Below are positions 1 through 12,880 of a stretch of 64,000 nt of DNA, piece after piece (position 1 is the stretch's first letter; every line of letters begins with the position of its first letter). Origin of the DNA: Trogon surrucura (Eukaryota > Chordata > Aves > Trogoniformes > Trogonidae); NCBI GenBank assembly GCA_020746105.1, contig CM036617.1, positions 40,515,898-40,579,897 on the forward strand, written 5' to 3'. A program made the translations under genes and the position numbers. The notes under the pieces were generated by a model that worked only from the letters and a program-made list of their open reading frames with translations, made no database searches and was not told where the DNA came from.

Positions 1-650
1 AGTGTGGTAGCTGTAAACAAAGTCTTCAATTTGGCAACAATTTCTGCTTATTGTAGTTCAAGTTGAAGGCATTTAAAATTTCAGCAAAACAGTATCTATC
101 GAAGAGTGTTCAGATGTCCATTTTAAAAATTGCTGAACAAACTAATTATTAAGTGGTTGATTTATAAAAGGGGGGGAGATGGTGTATTTTCTTTTTGAGA
201 TATTGTGATGAACTTCTTTTTAATTATAAAAGTTATTATTGTGTTAACTCTTTCATCACGCTTAGTAGGTTTTGAACTTCTGGTGCTCCCACTAGGATTA
301 CATTATAGCACTTTATGTGAGGTCAGAAAAGATGTCAGAGCTTTAGCAGGGATTTTCAATGACAAAATGAAAGTTTTAGAATTGTACTTTGCTCCAAAGA
401 GAGGGTCTCAGCAGTGGCACTCTTTGTCACATTGGTAGGCAGACACATCATTAGCATCTTTGACTTGTAAGAATAGGAAGCCTGAGGGCATAAATTTTGC
501 CACTTTACAGTTGAAAGATGAGGCACTCAGACTGTGCCTGTGGCCAACTGCTGTTTTCAATATAAGGGGCAGAATGAGCTCACAGCGTATTTCCACCTTT
601 CACCTTGGTGCCCTATGTGTAATTTTATTTCATTTTTTATTTTTCTTTAG
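1..650. other. Unassigned AT-rich sequence
   Basis: No repeat family or protein similarity recognised. The small ORFs here show no domain, signal peptide or conserved motif. The last bases form a pyrimidine tract ending in TTTCTTTAG, which precedes the candidate exon at 651. Confidence 0.4.
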
Positions 651-691
651 ATTCAAATCCTAAGTATGATCCTGAGAATCCTTACATTCCG
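651..691 (+). CDS. Candidate 41-nt coding exon (unidentified gene)
   Basis: The segment is flanked by a pyrimidine-rich tract ending in AG (acceptor) and by GTGAGA (donor). Read with two bases completing an upstream codon, it encodes SNPKYDPENPYIP without a stop and ends on a codon boundary. A second frame is also open within the exon; the third has an early stop. I do not recognise the peptide. Acceptor and donor matches of this quality occur by chance in tens of kilobases, so this is a weak call. The second candidate exon at 35953-35993 starts in the matching phase. Confidence 0.17.
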
Positions 692-704
692 GTGAGATCA
701 GCAG

Positions 705-764
705 CATTTGTAAATACAGAGTATGTTATCAGCACATTTTTAAATGCAGACTAGGTTATCAGGA
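705..764. repeat. Imperfect 30-bp tandem duplication
   Basis: Two adjacent 30-bp copies (705-734 and 735-764) share CATTT.TAAAT.CAGA.TA.GTTATCAG, with 25 of 30 positions identical. It lies just downstream of the candidate donor at 692. Confidence 0.7.
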
Positions 765-1667
765 CCTCTTGGGATCTGGTTCAAAGCCTTGCTGTGTTTG
801 ATTTGTTTTGGATGTGTTTAATTTGTATTTTATTTAAAGAAGTCCCTTCAAAGCTAATGGATAACATGCTTCAAAGACAAACTGCACTTGTGACCTCACC
901 GAAACAGCATGATCTAATGGGTAGGTGTTAGCCTGGCAAAACAAGACTGAAATTTCTGGGTGTTTCCACTACCATTTGTTGTCTTGCTGAATGGTTCAGC
1001 AAGCGGTTCCCTAACTCCTAAATGTGGCTTGGGTTATTTTGGTTTTTGTGGGTTTTGTTTGTTGTTTTTTTTTTAAATACAGTCTGATGACGAAAACTGA
1101 TGTAAAATTTTGACATTATTACCACAATCAGAAGTAGGCAGTGTTTCTTCCCAACAGAGTAAAGGGAAGTGACCTTGAAGAGAACCTTGAAACAGACATG
1201 TGAACTATGCATGTTCTGTATTTCTTTACACATATTTGTATCCAAATATATCAGTGTACTGTCTCTTTCTACGTAATTCAGGATTTGCTAAGCAAAGGAA
1301 GGAAGTCCAAATACAGTTCAGAAATATATATAGTTTATCATACACATATTCTTTGTTCCTCATCCATTATTCAAGTCACCATAGGAAATGTTTATATGCA
1401 TGACATGAGACTAAGAAAAATGTTGCAGAAGTCAGTATTTTCAGATCCTAGCATTGTATTGTTTGGCATCTAAATCCACAAGTTGTTTTCTTTCTGCTGT
1501 AGCAAACAGTCTCCTTTTCTTGCCAGTCCTTTAAACATTGCAGTCATGGAGAAGAGCTGCCTCTCTAGGGGATGCGTACACTACAGTTTGTACCTCAAGC
1601 CCCGAAGTAAACATAAACATTTATGCTGTTATGTCAGTAATAAAACCTCCCTACTCCAACTGAGTAT
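765..1667. other. Unassigned sequence
   Basis: AT-rich DNA with a short T run near 1065. No repeat family or gene recognised. Confidence 0.4.
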
Positions 1668-1775
1668 TCCCCTGATCATGCCGCCAAGAATCACATTAGC
1701 CCTTTCAGCCACAGCACCACACTGGGAGCCAGCAGGATCATGTTCAGCTGTTTTTAAATCGAAGGAACAGATTGT
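1668..1775 (-). mobile_element. Ancient CR1/L3-like LINE scrap
   Basis: The plus-strand text around GCCAAGAATCACATTAGCCC and the following CAGCCACAGCACCACACTG resembles the reverse complement of the ORF2 C-terminal region of old amniote CR1/L3 elements. It is heavily diverged and has no tail. The call rests on remembered family sequence only. Confidence 0.35.
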
Positions 1776-3479
1776 TAGAAAGTATTGTGTCCTCAGCTTC
1801 CTTGATTTAGAGCCTGGGTAAGCCTCTGTGAAGTGGAAGTTTGGGGACTACAGTGAGATCAAATGCAGCCATATTCTTGCCTAAATAGCAAGTACTTAAT
1901 GCAGTATTATAGATTAGCTTGCCTACTTGACATAATTTTGGGATGCTCACTTCCTCACTTCTCCTACCACTCCAGGCAGCTGGAATGAGTAGAAAGTAAT
2001 TGATAGTTAAGTAGATAAGGGGTAGTAGAAATTTACTAAAGAATGTGGGCAATATTTCCTTGCCTGTCCTTTTTTCTACAGTCTGTTTTTTTTTTTTTTG
2101 CTCTGTGACTTGATGCAGCCACTGCAAGAGAAAAATGACCATGGAGTTTTTGTTTTATTAGAAGATGGAGGGCCAGGTTTTAGTGATGCTGTTCCCGCAG
2201 CCAGTGCAAACTAGCCCCACAGCTGCTGTAAGCAGTCTGGTGAGTTCATTACAGTGCAGAGGTGATCCAAAACTAAAAGTGAGCAGGGATTTTTCTCTCT
2301 CTTCTCATGCCTGAAGCTGGGAAAAACTGGCATTGTTCTAAGAGAATGTAAATGACCAGTGTGGTTTTTTTGCCAGGTGTTTTATACGTTGCAAGGGAAG
2401 AGAGTTCAAAATTGCTCCTGTTTTATAGTCTGGTGAAATGAAAACTTAAGATCTGTTGGTTCGTTTAAGGGGTTCCAGTTAAAAAAACAACAACATTGAA
2501 ATGGAATTCATAATCTAACTCTTTGATGGAGGGGAATTTTGCTGCTGGTGTAAGCCAAGGGGCCGTTATCGTTCTCTGATTCAACACGGAGCCTTTTGCC
2601 ACCCTTTCAATCTCTTTGATATATCAGTTAATATCCATTATCAGCTGATGCTCAGTATTTCACCTATGTTTACACAGCAATGTCACAGAAGAAAAAGAAA
2701 AATCCTGGAGTATTTATATTGCTTTTATCTAAACTCTGCCTTTCTTTTATCCCCAGAACTAAAAATAATATTTCTGTGTGCTGCTTCAGCAACGTAATCC
2801 TCTCTAATCTGTCGTGGTCCTAACTTTTTCCCACTACTTATCCCTTCTCCCTAACTTGTACTATCTGAGATCCTGAGTAGCCACATTGTAAACTGTTTCA
2901 GGGAGTTGATTCAGTTAAGGACTAATAGCTTTTTTCTTTTTCTCTTTTTTTTTTTCTTATTTATTCTTTGCCAGGTGAATTTTCATCCACCCCATAATGT
3001 TTTAATACATGATTACGGAAGACATAGTGCCAGTGCAAGGCAGTAGAGTGCACAGCTGGGGATGAAAAAGGCAACTGAGATCACAGCAGTCTCAATTTAG
3101 ATTTGTTGCAATGATTATGGATATGCACCTTTCATTTCCTGAATTTAAGCTGCTGCTGGGAGAAGTGATCCTTGGGGAACTATTCAGGAACCTGGACAAA
3201 AATATTTTTAACCAGAACAGTTCATCATGCAGCTATGTGAACCTCTGTGTTGGTAGTTAGAAGGTGACAGAAGCCAGAGGCAAGCAACCGAATGAGAGGT
3301 ACTTTTTTAGTGACAGTGACACACTTTCTTCATCCTAAACCAGTTATTTTTTTAACTAGTGTAAAAAAACCCACTTATCTTGCATTACTTGAAATCATGT
3401 ATGTTTAGACAACACATAATTTTCCAGAGGAATTTCACCCTTGCCTCCCTTGACCAGGGCTGCCTCCCAAAAAAAGATT
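1776..3479. other. Unassigned sequence
   Basis: Mixed AT-rich DNA with T-rich tracts near 2085 and 2948. The ORFs on both strands show no recognisable protein features. Confidence 0.4.
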
Positions 3480-4153
3480 TTCAGCCCTGGGCAAAAAGAC
3501 TTTGGCATATTAGTGGATGCAAAGCTGGACGTGAGCCAACAATGTGTGCTCGCAGCCCAGAAGGCCAATTGTGTCCTGAGCTGCATCCAAAGAAGCTCAG
3601 CCAGCAGATCAGGAGACATGATTCTGCTCCTCTACTCTGCTCTGATGAGACCTCACCTGCAGTACTGTGCCTAGCTCTGGAGCCTTCAACGTAAAAAAGA
3701 CAAGGACTCCTGGGATAGGGTCCAGAGGAAGGCCATGAAGATGATCAGGTCACTGGAGCACTTGTGCTGTGAGAAAGTTGGGGTTGTTCAGCCCGAAGAA
3801 ATGAAGGCTCCAGGGAGAACTTATAGTGGCCTTTCAGTACCAGAAGGGGGCCTACAGGAAAACTGGGGAGGGACTATGTGCAAGGATGTGTAGCAATAGG
3901 ACGAGAAGCAGTGGTTTTGAACTAGAGCAGGAGAGATTTAGATTAGATTATAGGAAGAAGTTTTTTACTGTAAGGCTGGTGAGACACTGACACAGATTGT
4001 CCAGAGAAGTGTTGGAAGATCCATCCTCATTCAAGATTGGGCTTGATGGGGCTCTGAGCAACCTGATCAAGTTAAAGATGTCCCTGCTGGGAGTTGGATT
4101 AGATGACCTTTAAAGGTCCCTTCTAACCCAACACATTCTATGATTCTATGATT
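3480..4153 (+). mobile_element. CR1 LINE, 5'-truncated, ORF2 C-terminus plus 3' UTR
   Basis: This is the region downstream of the reverse transcriptase core. Diagnostic peptides include [20 protein letters not shown], and the frame then hits a TAG (3672-3674) where related copies have CAG. The 3' UTR runs through the AGATTATAGGAAGAAG region to a tail of two ATTCTATG units at about 4137-4152, which fixes the orientation. The 5' truncation is usual for CR1, which primes reverse transcription at the 3' end. Many substitutions and several frame breaks make it an inactive old copy. Confidence 0.92.
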
Positions 4154-5757
4154 CACAACCTTCCAATGTCTTCAGTCCTGTCTTTGCCTTTTTGAGTCCT
4201 TTATATGCACAGTTTTCAATGAATGATGCAGGAGAATACAGAATGTATTTACATGCTGTTATTACCTACTGATTTGGTAGATTTCAGGGCTGCTGGTCTT
4301 CAGCTCAGACATCAGCAATTCTGATTGTCTCTAATCATATTAGTTGCCTTTGAACACTATGCAAACATGTATGCAACATCTTATAATAAAGTGGAGATGA
4401 CAGTGTAGATCAAATGCATGTAGAAAGTGACACCCAATAGGAATATATCATTGTCCTTGATAAACTTCTATCAGACTTGCAAACTCCAAATACAATTCCA
4501 TGCTTTATAAAGTATCACTATAAAAACATGGCCTGTTGTTTTCTAAAATATTACACAGCACTATAAATATTTTTTTCCTGAAATTACAATAACATGGTTA
4601 CAAACTAGATTTATCTTATATCTTTCAGGATGAGTTCCTAAAATGAAGCATAACTGATCAAATTATGTGTTGTGAATAAATTAGACATAGAAAACTTTCC
4701 TTAAAGAAATTTATTCACTTCACTAAGTCAGCACCCTCTCTCCATTTTAAAATTCACAATTTATGATGAAGTGGATGAATGTAAAGTCATGTTAAAAGTG
4801 GTTTTACCAGAAATTAAAAGTTGTGGTTAGGGCACATGTGATAAACATGGAAATTTACCATATTTTTCAAACTCTAACTAGGCACTTTAATATACTTTGT
4901 TTCTACTTCTATATCAGGTTTTGTATTCACTGATGAAGCTTTTACTTTTTGAGCTACTTTTCCTTTTTTTCTATTTTTTGAAAGCTTATGATTTAATTAC
5001 CTTATCGATTAGCATGGAATAATCTTCTAATACACTGCTTCTCTTAACTCACTTAAGTTATAGTTCTCTTGATTTGTTATTTTTATATAGTTACCAAATC
5101 CTACACTGGCCTATAGTATCCTCTATTTTCAATATCATTCTTAGGTGAAAAAAAAATTGCGTAGTATAGAAATGGAAACACATCTTTTACTACAATGTCA
5201 TCACTAACATTTTGATACCTACCAAAGGTTTTCAGCTGACTTTATCAGTGAAAGGATTGTTACAATTTCCCTCTAAGGAATAAAGTCACCAATATTCTGC
5301 AGCTCTCATGCATACTTGACTGTCAAAATTAAACGCATACTTTATGCAAAAGCCCCCTATAATAGCTCTTCATAACATCTAATATCTTCATCCTAGCTTT
5401 AGAGATAAAGGAACTGGACAGCATAGCCAACACATGAATGATGGAATATGAATGAAAGTATGTATGTGTGCAAAATAGTCTCTTTCAAACTGGCACTACC
5501 AGGTTTGTGTCTTCATCCATGTTTCACCATCAAAGAGCCAAAATAATCAGTTGTTATTTTAAGAGTCGCTTCGTATACAGGCATGTCAAAGATCACTGGG
5601 GCCCCAGAACTTAGATGTCTTGAAGCAGTGGGTAGATGTTAAAAACAGAGGATTTTCTACTATAAAGTGGGAAAGTTATAATCTATCTGTAAAACCTCAA
5701 TTCGGAATATTACTAATGTCTCTGAAGAATTTTGTCTGGAACCAACCATTAGATCTC
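4154..5757. other. Unassigned AT-rich sequence
   Basis: About 1.6 kb with no repeat family, exon or RNA gene that I can support. Confidence 0.4.
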
Positions 5758-5850
5758 AGCTGGTCCAACACATGCTCAAAGCTTGCTTCTGAGTTCGATC
5801 AGTTTACCCAGGTTCATCCACAGCCTCTCTGGGCACATACAGGACACAAA
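5758..5850 (-). mobile_element. Possible ancient CR1 3' UTR fragment
   Basis: The plus strand contains a decayed match to the complement of a CR1 3' region: GGTCCAACACATGCTCAAAG, then GATCAGTTTACCCAGG, then CCACAGCCTCTCTGGGCA in the expected order. Divergence is high and the ends are unclear. Confidence 0.3.
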
Positions 5851-8407
5851 TCCCAGCTGTTTACTCAGGAACAGAGGGTCACTCTGAGGCACAAGTGTCT
5901 TCTTGGCAGGTGTTTGTAAAGTTCCTCGAGGGGTATTTTGGTCAGCAAATGTGTACGTATAATCCTATAATCTTTGTCTGCATAGAGAAGGCACTGCTCC
6001 CTTGGAGATGCTCCAAGCATCCAAACCCTCCACCGTTGATGCTAGTGTGTGCTGGCAGCCCTGGACATGTTGAGCCAAATTTTAGTGTTCCACATGTATC
6101 TGTTCTTGGGACTTCAGCAGGACTAGAGTTTGAGACATTTTCATATGTTATCCCTTTTTTCCTTAGTCATTGGCTCCACCATCTTCAAGCCCTGTTTGAA
6201 CATCATTGCTTCCCAGTCCACATGATACTTCCTTTTTCCTGATTTTCTGTCCTTCTTGTGACACTAGTTTCTAGAGCTTCCTGTCAGTTAAGTAAGAAAC
6301 CAGCATTAAGTCTCACTTGCCCTCCAAGACTTTTTGTTGAGCAGGCAACTTCATGGGGTTGTTCCCCTGTCAAGGTTCATAGCCCTGGTGAATCTGTTTC
6401 TTTCTCCCTTGATGTGCTCCAAAGGTGACCTTATGCATGGGTGTGCTCTGCCACAGTCACAAGGAACTTTTTGGAACTCACTGGATTTAGATGTATAGTT
6501 TTCCTGAAATTTAAACTTAGAAAATGTCCTAATACATGTAAACCAGAACTTTCCATACATAAAAAAAATGTATATTAACTATATAGATGTCTTTATTTTC
6601 TTCTGATTTGTTTAGGTTTTTTGACTACTTGTTTAAAAAGTCAGTCTTGTACTTTTTCCTTTTATACAAAAATTTATCTAGGCTAACTATACTATATACC
6701 ATGCAGTGATCTTTTATTCTTAATTTACACTTGCTTTAAGAAAAATAATAATTTAAAATATACATTTCCCCATCCTCTATAGAAGTATCTGAATTACATA
6801 TGCAAAAAATGCTAAATTCTGAGCAACAACAGCCAAGCAAACAATTTGAAATAAAGGCCTTAATTAATCTTTTCCATTTGCAAAATGTCTACAGGCAAAT
6901 CATTATTTCCCCATGTTAATTCAGCATTCAGATTTGCTCAACAGTTTTTCACTTGATTGATTGAATGAGTAGCTGGGAACAGTTCAAAGTACCTGTATGA
7001 ATTCAGCTTTGCTGGCAATTATAAAGAAATTTCTAACTCTTCTGTAGTCCCTCCTTATCAAACATCTCTTTGTGGTTGGTACACCACAGCATCTGAGGCC
7101 CTTGCAATCTTATACATATTTATTCTTACAGCTTATGAACTTAGGAATTCTTTCTTTTTTTCTCCATTTTATGGATGAGGAGCAGCATATAGCAAGCCAG
7201 GTTTTTTAAAAGTGCTTAGGCGTAGTTCCACTAAACCAGAAAAGCAACATCTCATCTGTTGCCAGCTTACTTCCTGGAAAATTCAGCAGCCAATAAATAT
7301 TTTGGCTCCCACTATGATAGAAAGAGAAGCCAAGTGCCTAAGGAATGGATTTTCAGAAAGCTGCAAGCTAAGCAGGGTCTATGTCAGTTAGATATGAGAC
7401 AAATCCATACAGAAGGCCATAAATAAGAACTGTGACTTACAATCCTTCCATTCCAGTCATCCAGAAAACAATTGATCCAACAAGCTTAGGTCTAAGGAAC
7501 TAATGCTGTTGAAAAAATGAGGGCACATCAATCTCCAGTAAGTACTAGAGAAGCATAAAAAGCCCACCTCTCTCTTAGGGATCAGTGGGAATCTACTTGT
7601 CGTTTCAGAGAGAAAATACCTTCTGTTTTTTTGTAGGGACGTGAGAGCCCTGAGAACACCAGGAGCCCTTAATGTCCCTGACAAGTTTCACCTAAGGCAT
7701 CCCTTCTCATGGTCCTAGGGGCTCATGACAGCCCTAGATCAGGCCAGTCCCTGCCTGAGCTGTGTCATAGATGTACTTATTTCCAGCCCTGCCTTTGCCT
7801 TCATCTGCATTTTGTTCTCGCTCTCTTGGCCTTGGTTTATCACCTGGTGTGTTGCATGCTGTTAACAGATCCAGTTACCAGGCCCTGATACCCCCTGATA
7901 CCGGTCTGCTGTACTCAGATCCTGCAGGAATCTGCACTATTGGTAAAGGCACTGTCCATGCTGGGGTCACCCTTAGCTCCCAGCTTGTGCCCTTGGACAA
8001 ACATGAGAAAATATCAGCAAAGTTCCAACTCATGGCTCTCTTCGAGAACTGCAACAGCTTTGCTTAGGATAGAAAAGTGCATTGGTATGTCCTTTCAGTC
8101 TCCTCTCTCTTCCTGCTAACCATATCCTCTGACTGTCAATGCTGTCACTATATTAAAAAGCTTCAGAAAACAATCAGTTTTCTGGAACAACTTTCCCTAG
8201 GCTAGGGGGAGCAAAATTCCTACCTGGCTCTCCTAAGGATGAAACAACATTCTGCTTGGCTAAACTGGACTAAAGAACACATTCTTCTTGTTTTCACCCA
8301 AATTGCTAAAACATATTAATTAGATAATTTGAAATTATCCATGACAGAAAAAGGAGTTTGAAGTTCTGAAAATATTCAGGAATGCACCTTTGACTGGGTG
8401 TAGTTTA
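5851..8407. other. Unassigned sequence
   Basis: AT-rich DNA with slightly GC-richer patches near 6000-6060 and 7700-8000. The ORFs here (up to 115 aa) have no recognisable features. Confidence 0.4.
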
Positions 8408-9190
8408 GAATCACAGAATGTGTTGGGTTGGAAGGGACGTTTAAAGGTCATCTAGTCCAACTCCCCTGCAGTGAGGAGGGACTTCTTTAACTAGATCAGG
8501 TTGCTCAGAGCCCCATCAAGCCCAATCTTGAACGAGGGTGGAGATAGAGCTCCCACCACCTCTCTGGGCAACCTGTTCAACTGTTTCATCACCCTCATAT
8601 TAAAGAACTTCTTCCTAACATTTGATCTAAATCTACCCTGCTCTAGTTTAAAACCATTGCCCCTCATCCCATTGCAGCACACATGTAAACTGTCCCTCCA
8701 CAGCTTTCCTGCAGGTCTCCTTCAGATACTGGAAGGCCAGTATAAAGGTCTCCCCAGACACTTCTCCAGGCTGAACAGCCCCAACGCTTTCAGGCTGTTC
8801 TCATAGGAGAGGTGTTTCAGCCCTCTGACCATTTTTGTGGCCCTCCTCCAAACCCACTCCAACAGGCCTGTGTCCTTCTTGTGTTGAGGGCTCCAGAGCT
8901 GGACACAGTACTCCAGGTGAGGTCTCAGCAGAGCAGAGTAGAGGGACAGAACGACCTCTCTCAGCCTGCTGGCCATGTTTCTTTTGATGCAGATGAGGAT
9001 GCAATTGGCTTTCTTGGCTGTGAGTATGCATTGGCGGCTCATGTCCAACTTTTCGCACTTCGTACTTCCAACTCCTTTCCCGCAGGGCTGGTGTCTATCA
9101 AGACACATCATCCCCCAGTCTTTGTTGATAACAAGAATTGTCCCACCCCTGATGCAATACCTTGCACTTGGCCTTGTCAAGTCTTCAGTT
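8408..9190 (-). mobile_element. CR1 LINE, minus strand, 5'-truncated
   Basis: The plus-strand text starts with GAATCACAGAATGTGTTGGG, the complement of the CR1 tail, so the 3' end is on the left. Minus-strand translation gives the conserved C-terminal stretch [20 protein letters not shown] (inside 8722-9213) and, after a frame break, FRSNVRKKFFNMRV and NRLPREVV (8491-8682). The left end carries GGTCATCTAGTCCAACTCCC, typical of the avian CR1 3' UTR. The right end stops in the region upstream of the LDMSRQC motif. Frameshifts separate the coding blocks, so it is dead. Confidence 0.93.
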
Positions 9191-11027
9191 GTGGGATAAC
9201 AGAGAATGCTCATAAATGGGTTTAATTTTGTTCAATCTCAAACATAGGTTCCAAATCCAGTTTAAGAAACTGAAAGTTAAATGTTGACATTTACATATCT
9301 CCTTGTAATTCTATATGCTTACTTAAGACTAAACATGGAAAACTTATTCTAATTGAGCTAAGACTCCATGGTTTTGGAGGGGTGTGTTACATACAAAACT
9401 GATTTCAAACGCGACTCCCCCTGTCACCCTGACAGGAATCATCACTGATGCTGCAGAGCAGGTGGCACTGGGTCAGCCCCAGGCTCAGCATCAGTGGGGA
9501 GCTGGATTCAGGAACTCAGGATCGGAATCAAAGGCAGAAGATTGGAGGGAGTCCTCCTTGGATGCCGGCCATTGCTGAAGAGAGGAAAAAGAGAACTAAA
9601 CCCTTGTGATCTCTCAGTTTTATAGTGAATATGACATATTTGGAATGGAATACTATCTGCAAAACCATGCTGCTAACTTCAGAAAGTGCAGCCTTTTAGA
9701 AGAGACTGAACTGAGAAGCAAAAATCACTGAACAGAACTGGTTCTGTTTAACTCAAGCCAGGACAATAATCCACAAAAAGCAAAAAGAAGCCAGTTTTTC
9801 CATACTCTATACAGGTCAAATATATAGTTTTACACTTTCACGTTCACAGCCTGACAGCAACAAACATTTTATTCAGAAAAGAAATGTGCTTCTCTTTGTT
9901 AATTTTTTATTTATTTTTGGCAGTGCAATTAGTTGAATAAATACTTTTTTTTTTCTACTTGTGTTTAGTGAGACCTGATGAATATAAGCTGGAAAGACTC
10001 TCTTTATGTTCACATCTTTATCTTGATGGGATAAAATGAACAAATGTATAGACGTTATTAAAGAACTGTCTTGTTTATACTCCTATTGATAATTCCATAC
10101 TTTTTCAAATAAATAGCTTTTGCACTCACTATCAACAAAGCTGGAGATTTCAAAATCACTCAATAAAGAAAACAAAAATAATTTCATTTCAGCAAACATA
10201 GATATGTATTGATGACTCAGCAACAAATTACAGTGACTCCAAATAAAATATTTTCCTATAAATAAACTACAATCTTTCAGAATCCTCCAAATCAATAGAT
10301 GTCATATTTCTTAGTCAAAGGCTGGCTCTCAAGAATATATAATTCATTGCAAAAATTTCTTTTGAAACATTCTTTGGCATGCTCAAGTATGAAACAGTGG
10401 TAAACATTTCAATAGCAAACATAAGCTTATACAATTACTTGGAAGCATAGGCCTAAAACCTCATACGAGACTCCAATGAATTTCCCAAATAAATATTTTC
10501 CAGGGCATGTGAAAGAAAGAAAAAGAAGCCTTAAATAAATCACAATGTTTTGGATAACTATTTTACAATCATTTCAGTTCTAGCACTTTATCTGCCTGTG
10601 GTGATTTTCTCCAGTGATTCTAAATTTGTACTTCAGAGAGATTATTGTCTTACAACTGATCCGTTTTTCTTTCCTGAAAATACAGAGATATTTCTTTGAT
10701 AAGGTTTTCCAAGGTTCTCTGTAGTTCTTGTTCTGTTGTTTAAAAATGTAGGAACTCACTGTAATGAATCAACTGAAGATTCTCTGCAGTAATTTAATTT
10801 CATGGGTGTCCTGAATCTTGTAATGTGAAGTTTACACTGTGAATTCTTTCTCTTCAGTAAATCTGTCCAAAAAGGTGGAACACAGGTTTGTTACAAGTTG
10901 CAACTCAGATTCCTGAATAGAACTTTTGCCATTTTCTTTTACATTTTGAGACTTACATAGATGACTTTTGAAGATTCTTCCCTCAGGATTCCAGTTCTTC
11001 ATATGCATCATGAAGGAAATTGATGCT
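9191..11027. other. Unassigned; GC-richer block 9400-9600
   Basis: Mostly AT-rich. A GC-richer block at about 9400-9600 (CAGGTGGCACTGGGTCAGCC and neighbours) has the look of a decayed interspersed repeat, but I could not place it in a family. Confidence 0.35.
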
Positions 11028-11085
11028 GCACCCAACTCTGGAGCCTCCAACACAAAGAGGACATGGATCTGTTGGAGATGGTCTA
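11028..11085 (+). mobile_element. Short CR1 ORF2 fragment
   Basis: About 58 bases matching the CR1 segment that encodes [15 protein letters not shown] in other copies: CTCTGGAGCC, then AGGACATGGATCTGTTGGAG. No tail or flanking continuation is visible. Confidence 0.6.
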
Positions 11086-12399
11086 GAGCATTTACTTGTC
11101 ATACTTATCCCACAATCCAGTGTGCAGCAGCATCTAAGTTTAGATTTAATGTTTCAGGGAATAATAGGAATTTTTTAAATATTCTGTAAGTAGTGGGAGA
11201 CATCACGGCTTCTCTGAGTGACACAGAGGTATGCACTCATTGGTGCTGAGTGGAATTATCCTTACGTCTCTGCTATCAACCAGTGACATGGTGACGAGGA
11301 CAGACAAGCAATGACAGATGATGAAAGCTGCCTGGTGGAGTGTTGGCTACAGGAACAGGTGAATTTCAATTAACATTTTTCCCATCAATTCCACTGGCCG
11401 TAATGATTAACTGTCTTTTATCTCTGTATTCATGTTGATATTTACCCCAGTGTTCAGCTACAGGCTTGTCAGTCAGGTAGGAAACAAGAGAAAATTATTT
11501 TTGTTTGTAGTCAAAGGACCTTGGTATTTAACCTGTTTACAGTCTTTGGAGCATCTTGAGATTTAAACACATATTCTTAGCTGGGGTCTGCACTTCAACA
11601 CACAGTGTTGTGACATTTGAGGTAGACAGGGTTGAAAAGTCCAGGGTACTTGGAGAGATCCTTATAGCATACGTAAGGGCTTTTAGGATGTGCTATACTG
11701 AAGAGGCACAGAGGATGAAAGGCTACAAGAAGACATATGAGTGCAACACTTCTCAACCTTCCACTTTGAGTCCTTATCTTGCAACATCCATTGTATTGTA
11801 ATAAAGAGTAGACCCAACATGCAAGGGATGATCATTTGTTGCGTGCCTACAATACCATTTGAAGATGAGTGGCTTGAACAATTTGCACTGGTTAGGTGAA
11901 AGAAACATCTTGTGTTGCATTTCAGTAGCAAATGCTGTGGCACAAGACTTTCAAGAGGATCCTGAAACATAGCAGGAAGGTACATCTAGAAGTGTATTCT
12001 TCCCCAACCCCCCGACCAGTTCTTTGTTCAGATAAAAAGGGAATTTGTATTCTCACTGAATCCTGGCAGGGCTTGGTGCTGCAACATTTTCAGATGTTGT
12101 AGTCTTGTTCCATATCTCTTGATATATGGCATATTTTATATTCATGTGACTATCTAGTGCCCTCTGTTTTCATGAATTGAAGAGCTATTATTGTTCTTGC
12201 TATGTATCTGATTCCATTTTCTAAAACAGCAGCAAACAAAGCAAGACAAAACAATAACAACCACAACAAAATCAAACCTGAAATCAGATCTGTTTATCAA
12301 TACTGAAATCAGGAAAAAGAATTACACAAAATTAACGTTTTTATTTTTAAAAATTTCTGATTTGAAAACTAGTGTAATTCTGCTAATCTGCTGAACGTT
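11086..12399. other. Unassigned sequence
   Basis: AT-rich DNA, with ORFs of up to 100 aa and no recognisable features. Confidence 0.4.
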
Positions 12400-12476
12400 A
12401 TGTGTTAACCCTGGTGAGCAATTAAGCACCACACGGCCTCTTGCTCACATTCCCCCCACAACTCCAGTGGAACACA
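12400..12476 (-). mobile_element. ERVL-type LTR, left part (split by a CR1)
   Basis: TGTGTTAACCCTGG then AAGCACCACACGGCCTCTTG matches the complement of the 3' end of the same LTR family as the clean copy at 40701-41263. It continues at 12881-13369 after the CR1. The LTR sense strand is minus. Confidence 0.7.
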
Positions 12477-12880
12477 AAATCATAGAATAATTTCAGCTGG
12501 AAGAGACCTTGAAGGTCATCGAGCCCAGCCTTTGTCCCAGCCCTGTCAACTAGCTAAATGATACCTCCCAATGCAACATCTACTTGTCTCTTAAACATCT
12601 CCAAGGACGGTGAAACATCTCCAAGGACGGTGACTCAACCACCTTCCTGGACAGCCTGTTCCAATGGCTGACAGACCTTTCAGTAAAGAAATTCTTCCTA
12701 ATATCTGACCTGAACCTTCCCTGGTGCAACTTGGATCCATTTCCCCTCGTCCTATCACTCTCCACTAGGGAGAACAGATCAATCCCCACCTCTCTACAAC
12801 CTCCCTTCAGGTAGTTGTAGAGAGTGATGAGGTCTCCCCTCAATCTTCTCTTCTCTAGGACAAACAGCCCCAGATCAGGG
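12477..12880 (-). mobile_element. CR1 LINE inserted in an ERVL LTR
   Basis: The 3' end is at the left (AATCATAGAATAATTTCAGC). Minus-strand translation (12580-12900) gives [20 protein letters not shown] and [14 protein letters not shown], the CR1 ORF2 C-terminus. The copy carries a 20-bp tandem duplication at 12593-12632 that shifts the end of the frame. LTR sequence flanks it on both sides, so it inserted after the LTR. About 0.4 kb of a full element of about 4.5 kb remains. Confidence 0.9.
12593..12632. repeat. Perfect 20-bp tandem duplication
   Basis: AAACATCTCCAAGGACGGTG occurs twice head to tail (12593-12612, 12613-12632), with no mismatch. Other CR1 copies in the window have the corresponding segment once. 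Confidence 0.95.

Noticed and set aside
1483-1821. 112-aa open frame, plus strand
   Set aside because: No domain or signal; part of it overlaps an ancient CR1 scrap on the other strand. Chance ORF.
5895-6242. 115-aa open frame
   Set aside because: Low-information sequence with no motif, and no splice or promoter context.
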